From Treponema sp. (GTDB lineage Bacteria > Spirochaetota > Spirochaetia > Treponematales > Breznakiellaceae): 9,419 nt of DNA. Location of the stretch: contig JAITLF010000363.1 of NCBI GenBank assembly GCA_031278025.1, positions 1 through 9,419 on the forward strand, written 5' to 3'. Positions 5,106 to 9,419 of the stretch are shown here, piece by piece (the first letter of the stretch is position 1; every line of letters starts with the position of its first letter). The notes under the pieces are model-generated. The model was given only the letters and a program-made list of their open reading frames with translations, did no database searches and was not told the DNA's origin. A program made the translations under genes and the position numbers.

Positions 5106-5633
5106 TCATGCTTTAGGGAGTTCCTCAAAACAGGCGATCTTCTCCAGGGGATGCCGTAGGGCGTGCCGGTCTGCGGGGGCGGCATCCGGAGCGGGGTATC
5201 CCATTACCAGCATTGCCGCCGGCACGAAGTTTTCCGGCAGGGCGAAGGCTTCCCGCGCAACGGCGGGGTCAAAGTGCATCACCCAGGTGGAGCCGAGCCC
5301 GATGTCCGCCGCCTGGAGCATCATCTGGGTAGTAACGATGCTGGCGTCCACCCAGCCGCTATGTTCGCCGTCGAATTTACGGACCCAACATTCGTTCTTG
5401 TCATAACAGATGATCAGAACCAGGGGCGCTCCAAAGCGGCAGGGTGTGGCGCGATCTACCTTTGCAAGGCCCTCTTTCCGGGTAACTACCAGGATGCGCT
5501 GGGGCTGCTTATTGGCTGCAGTAGGAGCGTTACGCCCCGCCTCCAGAACAAGCGCGAGTTTTTCCGGTTCCACCGGAACCTGTTTGAACTTCCGTACCGA
5601 ATACCGTTTTGCCGAAAGAACATCGAAATTCAT
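5106..5633 (-). CDS. Nitroreductase-family FMN oxidoreductase
   Basis: A 175-residue flavoprotein of the nitroreductase family, which are usually homodimers reducing nitro groups, quinones or flavins with NAD(P)H. Family features include the N-terminal AKRYSVRKF (residues 8-16; the RRSxRxF phosphate/FMN-binding element), ILVLEAGRNAPTAANKQP-like sequence at about 30-44 (APTAANKQP), a middle helix DASIVTTQMMLQAADIGLGSTWV (about 96-118) and AMLVMGYPAP near the C-terminus. AGGAGG (5640-5645) six bases before the ATG is an excellent ribosome binding site. It is the first gene of a minus-strand pair with the sirtuin. The natural substrate is unknown. Shorter than classical NfsB-type enzymes, it resembles the compact anaerobe subfamily. 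Confidence 0.93.
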   Translation of the reverse strand: MNFDVLSAKRYSVRKFKQVPVEPEKLALVLEAGRNAPTAANKQPQRILVVTRKEGLAKVDRATPCRFGAPLVLIICYDKNECWVRKFDGEHSGWVDASIVTTQMMLQAADIGLGSTWVMHFDPAVAREAFALPENFVPAAMLVMGYPAPDAAPADRHALRHPLEKIACFEELPKA

Positions 5634-5804
5634 AATCTGCCTCCTAATATCAGGAAAATAAGGCGGGGCAGCGCCACGCAGGCGCGGGAGGCGCCTCTGG
5701 CGCCACGGGAGACGCCGCCCGTAACCCGCAGGCCTCTCCCTGCTCCCCGCGGGGCTCCGCCCCGGACCCCGCCGGGGTCCGCGCGGAGCCCCCGTAACCC
5801 CCGC
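5634..5804. other. GC-rich intergenic region between hflX and the nitroreductase gene
   Basis: No gene is visible. Next to the nitroreductase lie its Shine-Dalgarno and an AT-rich patch (about 5646-5664) that could hold its promoter. From 5665 to 5804 the DNA is almost pure G+C with many short dyads: AGGCGCCT, two GGCGCC copies, ACGGG/CCCGT, and the long palindrome at 5751-5792. It probably acts as a dispersed intergenic repeat and/or transcript-end structure for hflX. Confidence 0.6.
5751..5792. repeat. Long two-tier GC palindrome, possible hflX transcript-end hairpin
   Basis: Outer arms GGGGCTCCGC (5751-5760) and GCGGAGCCCC (5783-5792) are perfect. Inside them, GGACCCC (5764-5770) and GGGGTCC (5774-5780) pair around loop GCC. 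It lies 13 bp beyond the hflX stop. No T-tract follows on the minus strand, so it is not a canonical intrinsic terminator; a REP-like dispersed palindrome or mRNA-stabilising structure is as likely. Confidence 0.7.
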
Positions 5805-6989
5805 TCAGGGCTTCCCGGAGGTTTGGAACAGCCTCGCTGCCTCAGTTTCTACACGCCGGACAAGTTCATCAAGCCCCCGGCGGTCCCTGGTTGAAACCGG
5901 GATGCTGCCGGGATACCGGCTCTGAAGTTCCCCAAGGCCGTCCGACGGGCCGTCGTCCGGCCCACCGTCCGGCCCGGCATCCAGCTTGTCAATCTTGTTA
6001 AGCACAACGACCATGGGATGCCGGTCCGCTTCCAGGTCCCTCAGTACGGCCGTGGTGGTTTCGTAGTACTTGTCCGCTTCCGGGTCCGAAGCGTCCAGGA
6101 TGTGGATGAGGATGTCCGCCAGGGAAACTTCTTCCAGGGTGGCGCGGAAGGCGTCCACCAGGTCATGGGGAAGGCGGCGTATGAAACCCACCGTATCAAT
6201 GAGGAGGATGGGCTTCCCGCCGCGGGTTTTCATACGCCGCACTGTGGGGTCCAGTGTCGCGAAGAGTTTGTCCTCCACCAGGACGCCCTCGCCGGGGGAA
6301 GCTGCTCCCGGAAGGGTCAGGGCATTGAGGAGGGACGATTTTCCCGCGTTGGTATAACCCACCAGGGCGCAGGAGGGGATGCCGGCCTTCCGCCGCTTGT
6401 TCCGCTGGACCGCCCGCTGTTTGCGGACCTCCGCCAATTCCTCCCTAAGCTGCTGTATGCGCCGCAACGCCAGCCGCCGGTCCGTTTCCAGCCGGGTCTC
6501 TCCGGAGCCTTTGGTCCCATAGCGGCCTCCCCGCTGGCGGGAAAGGTCTATGTACTTGTGGCTTAACCGAGGCAGGGAATAGGTCTGTTCCGCCAGGGCA
6601 ACCTGGAGTTCCGCTTCCCTGGTTCTGGCCCGCTGCGAGAATATCCTGATGATGAGTTCCTGGCGGTCCACGGCGGCTATACCCGTCAGCTTCTCCCAGT
6701 TCCGCTGGAGGGACGGGCTAATATCTCGGTCAAAAACAACGCAGTCCACCCCCAACTCCGCCGCCTTTTCCGCGATTTCCCGGGCCTTCCCCGATCCCAT
6801 CCCGAATTGGCTCGTATGCTCCCGTACCCGGGCCGTTTCCTGCCCGGCTATCTCAAATCCCAGGGTGTCCGCCAGGCCCGCGAGTTCCGCAGACAGGGAA
6901 TCGGACTCCGACCGGGAGATCTTTTCGTCCCGGATACCCACCAGCAGCGCCCTTTTGGGCTTTTCCCGGTTATCTATGAGTTGTTTCAT
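5805..6989 (-). CDS. hflX: Ribosome-associated GTPase HflX
   Basis: HflX binds the 50S subunit and splits stalled ribosomes, notably under heat or stress. At 394 residues it has the two family domains: an N-terminal nucleotide-binding-like domain (about 12-120, with TSQFGMGSGKAREI at 59-72), a coiled linker after the signature GRYGTKGSGETRLETDRR (155-172), and a G domain. The G motifs are GYTNAGKSS (211-219), TLDPT (245-249), DTVGFI (265-270), NKID (331-334) and STRDRRG (366-372), where STR replaces the usual SA. Just after NKID is an odd Gly/Pro/Asp run (residues 337-351), encoded by imperfect 12-bp repeats and absent from typical homologues. GAAGGG lies three bases before the ATG, close but usable. 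It is divergently transcribed from the 703-residue membrane protein gene. Confidence 0.97.
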   Translation of the reverse strand: MKQLIDNREKPKRALLVGIRDEKISRSESDSLSAELAGLADTLGFEIAGQETARVREHTSQFGMGSGKAREIAEKAAELGVDCVVFDRDISPSLQRNWEKLTGIAAVDRQELIIRIFSQRARTREAELQVALAEQTYSLPRLSHKYIDLSRQRGGRYGTKGSGETRLETDRRLALRRIQQLREELAEVRKQRAVQRNKRRKAGIPSCALVGYTNAGKSSLLNALTLPGAASPGEGVLVEDKLFATLDPTVRRMKTRGGKPILLIDTVGFIRRLPHDLVDAFRATLEEVSLADILIHILDASDPEADKYYETTTAVLRDLEADRHPMVVVLNKIDKLDAGPDGGPDDGPSDGLGELQSRYPGSIPVSTRDRRGLDELVRRVETEAARLFQTSGKP

Positions 6990-7075
6990 ATACCCTTCAG
7001 TCTAACCGATTAACGCTGATTAGTCTAAACGCCGATAATAAGGTATCGAAAGGTAGAATTATAGGGAACCTGAAC
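6990..7075. promoter_or_regulatory. Divergent promoter region of hflX and the Cache-like protein gene
   Basis: This 86-bp AT-rich gap holds the start signals of both genes. On the minus strand a perfect TATAAT (7063-7058) could be the hflX -10, although the best -35 (TCGACA, 7088-7083) is 19 bases away. On the plus strand TTAACG (7010-7015) with GATAAT (7034-7039) at 18-base spacing is a plausible promoter for the downstream gene. Two direct repeats AGTCTAA (6999-7005 and 7022-7028), 23 bp apart, overlap these elements and could be an operator. AGGGA (7063-7067) is the ribosome binding site of the plus-strand gene. Confidence 0.4.
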
Positions 7076-9187
7076 GTGACGCTGTCGAATAAAGTATTGA
7101 TAAGCCTTGTTGCGGCCATAGTTCTCTTTGCCGTCTTCAGCGGGCTGGCCTACGGCTTTTTCGATCCCACTGCGGACGGATTCTATAATCCTTCTCTTAT
7201 TAGGATGGTACGCCGGGAGATCGGGCAGGATACTATGACCCTTCAGGATTTTTTATGGGAACTCCAGAACCGCTTCTCCGCAACCTTGAGGGAACCGGCG
7301 GTGCGGCGTAGTTTCCTGCCGAATCACAGCGCCGATGACATCCTGGAGCGTTCCCGGCTGTACGGCCGTCTTGTGGAAACCCACCGGGGACTGCGGGGGG
7401 TGCGGTTTATTGACACGGGGGGCGGGGGGATTCACTACTCAACCTACAGCCAGGATATACTCAGGCAATCCGGGGGCCGTGTTTCGTACCGTAATTACCC
7501 TGGCGGCGCGGAAGGGCTGCCCTTTGAAACCCTTGCCGTTCCGCGCGGGGGGGAATCCCGGATAATTCCGGACGAGAAGGGAGGGGGGCTTATTTTTTCC
7601 CTGCCCTTTTACGACGCTTCTGATGGTTACCGGGGAACCGCCCTTTTTTCCCTGTCTATCGATGCGGTGTCCGAACATCTGGCCAGCGAGGGGCGTATCG
7701 CCGCCGGGGAGAAGGCGGCGGTACTCCGCGCTCCGGCAGGCATCATCCTGGGGCTTCCCGATACCGGCACCCAGGGGATACTCACCGCCGTTGCTTCCCT
7801 ATGGCGGCTTCAGCTTTTGCATCTTACCCCCCTGAATCCGGCGGAGGCCGGTACGGGTCCGGCGCTGATTTCTTCCCGTACCGCCCAGGGAATGTACGTA
7901 GGCCGCCTGGTGGAGGGGGCTTTTGTTTTTTTCCCGCGGGCCGTACGGATCATCCTGCTGATTTCCTTTTTTTGTACCGCCTATCTGACGGTCTTCCTGA
8001 TTGTCAACTTCCGGCAGGATACCATGACTATCGTCCGGGCCCGGATAAAAAACCTGCAGGCCGCGCTTATTGAAGAATACCGTAACCGCAAGGGGACGGG
8101 GGATTGGAACCGGTGGGGCCGGGAACTTGAACAGCGCCGGGAAGCGGTGCGCATGGAAATCAAACGGGGCATCAAAGGCCGGCGCGGGAAGCGCCGGGAA
8201 GCGGAGATTGACGCCTGCATTGACGAGGCGTGGACCGGGCTTGCAGCCATTATCGGCAGCGGTACGGAAGCGCCGCCGGCCTCGGTTTTTACCGAGGCGC
8301 GGGTTGAGGAAATCGTAAAGCGGGTTCTGCGGACGAAAGGCGCAGAACCGGTCTTGAGCCGGACGGATCCTTTTGGGGGGGACAAACTCCCGGAAAATCC
8401 GCCGCGCCCGGATACGGTAACCTGGACCCAGGTTACCCAGGAAAAGCGTCCGGGGGCATCCGGCAGGCGGATACTGACGTTTACCCGGAATTCCGCCGGC
8501 ATGAAGGATACGAAAGATACGGGCGTGAAAGAAATGAAAGATACGAAAGAAGTGAAAGATACGAGAGAAACCGAAAAATTGACGTCGGGCAAGGAGAGAA
8601 ACGTGGCGACAGCAGAGGATACCTCTAAAACCGGACCGGTTGAAAATGAGGAAATTCCCGAAGAATTAGAGGAACTGGAAGAGATCGAAGAGCTTGAAGG
8701 GATCGAAGAACCGGGAGGGCCGGCGGAAGCGGCGGGATCGGAGGCGCGGGAAACTCCCCATCCCCGGGAGGACATCGACGCCGTGGCCAGGGAGATCGAA
8801 TTTGCCCCCCTGCCCGAAAACGAAACCGGAGCTTCCGGGGAGAACCCGCTGTCCGATTTGGAAATCGTTTCTCCCTTTGTTACCATGCTTTCGGACCTGG
8901 AATCTGATGCGGGAAGGCACGGGATTTCCGGTGCCGGCGGGGATGAAGCGTCCGCGGGGCCGCCGGCCAAACCCGCCAAGTTGGAAATTCTCGACGAGAA
9001 TTACCGGATGTCCCTGGTGTACCGGCCTTTTACGCAGAAGAACGTCCCTCCCGAAGACCTAAGCCCCGCGGAACCGGTTATCAAGTCCCGAAACGGCGTC
9101 AATTATATCAACGCCGCCGCCTTCAAGGACGAGGAAATAATCCTGGATTCCAATTTTCAGCGCCTGGTTGATTCGGTATTAAAATAA
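7076..9187 (+). CDS. Two-helix membrane protein with Cache-like outer domain and acidic repetitive tail
   Basis: A 703-residue protein starting at GTG, with AGGGA eight bases upstream. I do not recognise a named family. Order: a membrane helix at about 7-29; an extracytoplasmic domain at about 30-288 with segments reminiscent of Cache sensor domains (GLRGVRFIDTGGGGIHYST at 105-123; GLIFSLPFYD and RGTALFSLSIDAVSEHL at 171-202); and a second helix at about 291-311. A basic helical, coiled-coil-prone stretch follows (about 313-378), then a long low-complexity cytoplasmic region. That region includes Lys/Asp/Thr repeats (476-500, MKDTK and KEVKDT) and a Glu-rich run (524-546), and the protein ends in a more ordered C-terminus (about 636-703) ending SNFQRLVDSVLK. 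There is no kinase, HAMP, methyl-accepting or cyclase domain, so although it looks like a receptor, its output is unknown. The ordered C-terminal motif may be the partner-binding part. Confidence 0.85.
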   Translation: MTLSNKVLISLVAAIVLFAVFSGLAYGFFDPTADGFYNPSLIRMVRREIGQDTMTLQDFLWELQNRFSATLREPAVRRSFLPNHSADDILERSRLYGRLVETHRGLRGVRFIDTGGGGIHYSTYSQDILRQSGGRVSYRNYPGGAEGLPFETLAVPRGGESRIIPDEKGGGLIFSLPFYDASDGYRGTALFSLSIDAVSEHLASEGRIAAGEKAAVLRAPAGIILGLPDTGTQGILTAVASLWRLQLLHLTPLNPAEAGTGPALISSRTAQGMYVGRLVEGAFVFFPRAVRIILLISFFCTAYLTVFLIVNFRQDTMTIVRARIKNLQAALIEEYRNRKGTGDWNRWGRELEQRREAVRMEIKRGIKGRRGKRREAEIDACIDEAWTGLAAIIGSGTEAPPASVFTEARVEEIVKRVLRTKGAEPVLSRTDPFGGDKLPENPPRPDTVTWTQVTQEKRPGASGRRILTFTRNSAGMKDTKDTGVKEMKDTKEVKDTRETEKLTSGKERNVATAEDTSKTGPVENEEIPEELEELEEIEELEGIEEPGGPAEAAGSEARETPHPREDIDAVAREIEFAPLPENETGASGENPLSDLEIVSPFVTMLSDLESDAGRHGISGAGGDEASAGPPAKPAKLEILDENYRMSLVYRPFTQKNVPPEDLSPAEPVIKSRNGVNYINAAAFKDEEIILDSNFQRLVDSVLK

Positions 9188-9241
9188 CCTCAGCGGGCTT
9201 GTCTCCGGGAGGCTTTCGCCCGCCTATGGAACCATAAAACG

Positions 9242-9272
9242 CGGGTTCGCCTGTTTGCGGCCCGGTTTTTTT
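9242..9272 (+). terminator. Candidate terminator downstream of the Cache-like protein gene
   Basis: CGGG (9242-9245) pairs with CCCG (9261-9264) and CGC (9248-9250) with GCG (9257-9259), around loop CTGTTT with a small internal bulge. Seven T follow (9266-9272). The stem is imperfect, but the T-tract and the position 55 bp after the stop fit a terminator. The T-tract leads into TTGATC, which also precedes the repeat array inside the small element, so this may instead be part of the repeat cassette. Confidence 0.4.
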
Positions 9273-9286
9273 GATCCCGCACCGCT

Positions 9287-9419
9287 CTTTACAACCCGTA
9301 AACCCACGGTTGCGTCTGGCAAACTCAAGGTTACGTCTGGCAAACCCAGGTTTTTTCGCCGCAAAAACACTTTTGCGCGCCGCAAAAACATTTTTGCGCA
9401 GCGGAAAAACACTTTTGCG
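9287..9419 (+). repeat. Second 21-bp repeat array, continuing past the right edge
   Basis: A 21-bp periodicity runs to the last base. Two units of one type (9308-9328 and 9329-9349, sharing CGTCTGGCAAAC, with a degenerate unit at 9287-9307) are followed by three units of the type seen at 3484 (9357-9377, 9378-9398, 9399-9419; core GCAAAAACAYTTTTGCG). AAACCCAGGTTT (9342-9353) marks the border between the two types, as it does at one end of the other array. The core is a perfect 7-bp hairpin CGCAAAA-ACAC-TTTTGCG. The minus-strand frame is open and reads heptads such as FFRCAKM/FLRRAKV, but this is a by-product of the 21-base period and near-palindromic unit. I see no real gene here. Confidence 0.85.

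Noticed and set aside
5099..5185. Longer N-terminus for the sirtuin, starting at 5185
   Set aside because: It would add 29 residues unlike a sirtuin N-terminus and overlap the nitroreductase coding end; the start at 5098 fits the family length and the spacing to GAGVS.
5163..5894. A 243-codon plus-strand frame spanning the nitroreductase and the GC-rich gap
   Set aside because: It crosses a well-supported opposite gene and then reads Pro/Arg-rich low-complexity sequence in the palindromic gap; there is no start signal.
7981..8979. A 332-codon Ser/Phe-rich open frame on the minus strand inside the Cache-like protein gene
   Set aside because: It is opposite a well-supported gene with a Shine-Dalgarno and membrane helices. 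The long opposite frame follows from GC-rich codon use and the Glu/Lys-rich repeats, and its sequence is low-complexity serine.
9190..9223. Inverted repeat GCGGGC/GCCCGC just after the Cache-like gene as a terminator
   Set aside because: The arms are short, the loop is long and no T-tract follows; the hairpin at 9242-9272 is the better candidate.
9224..9412. A 62-codon minus-strand frame with heptads FFRCAKM/FLRRAKV
   Set aside because: It is the second 21-bp array read backwards. The near-palindromic unit gives similar heptads on both strands, which argues against coding.

Overview
The window looks like a piece of a spirochaete chromosome, most likely a Treponema-type organism such as the termite-gut treponemes. 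This is an inference from the gene content, moderately high GC and abundant dispersed repeats; no single marker proves it. The window holds housekeeping genes plus two related mobile-element remnants.

Layout. 1-651: the outer end of an insertion sequence whose minus-strand transposase is of the ISAs1 (H-repeat) type. It is damaged by an early frameshift and probably by loss of a catalytic aspartate, and it runs off the left edge. 664-3394: a compact plus-strand operon of a four-helix membrane protein, a MinD/ParA-family ATPase and lgt (prolipoprotein diacylglyceryl transferase), closed by a weak hairpin terminator. 3390-3719: a 310-bp non-autonomous element with the same terminal inverted repeats as the IS at the left edge, flanked by a perfect 10-bp target duplication, with a 21-bp tandem-repeat array inside. 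3729-3884: tRNA-Asp(GUC) with its own promoter and a strong terminator. 3924-4356: a FlK-type hotdog thioesterase whose promoter sits so close to the ATG that the mRNA may be leaderless. 4331-5633: a minus-strand pair, nitroreductase then sirtuin, the latter overlapping the thioesterase tail to tail. 5634-5804: GC-rich intergenic DNA with a long palindrome. 5805-6989: hflX (minus). 6990-7075: a divergent promoter region. 7076-9187: a large two-helix protein with a Cache-like extracytoplasmic part and a long acidic, repetitive cytoplasmic tail, of unknown function. 9242-9419: a hairpin with a T-tract followed by a second, larger array of the 21-bp repeat that continues past the right edge.

How the genes fit together. 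The first operon concerns the cell envelope: Lgt lipidates lipoproteins, and it is co-transcribed with a membrane protein and a positioning-type ATPase. HflX is a ribosome-rescue/stress GTPase. The nitroreductase and sirtuin share flavin/NAD chemistry but no specific pathway is evident. The most interesting material is non-coding: the small ISAs1-derived element, the shared 21-bp repeat arrays bordered by AAACCC(A/G)GGTTT, and two candidate leaderless promoters.
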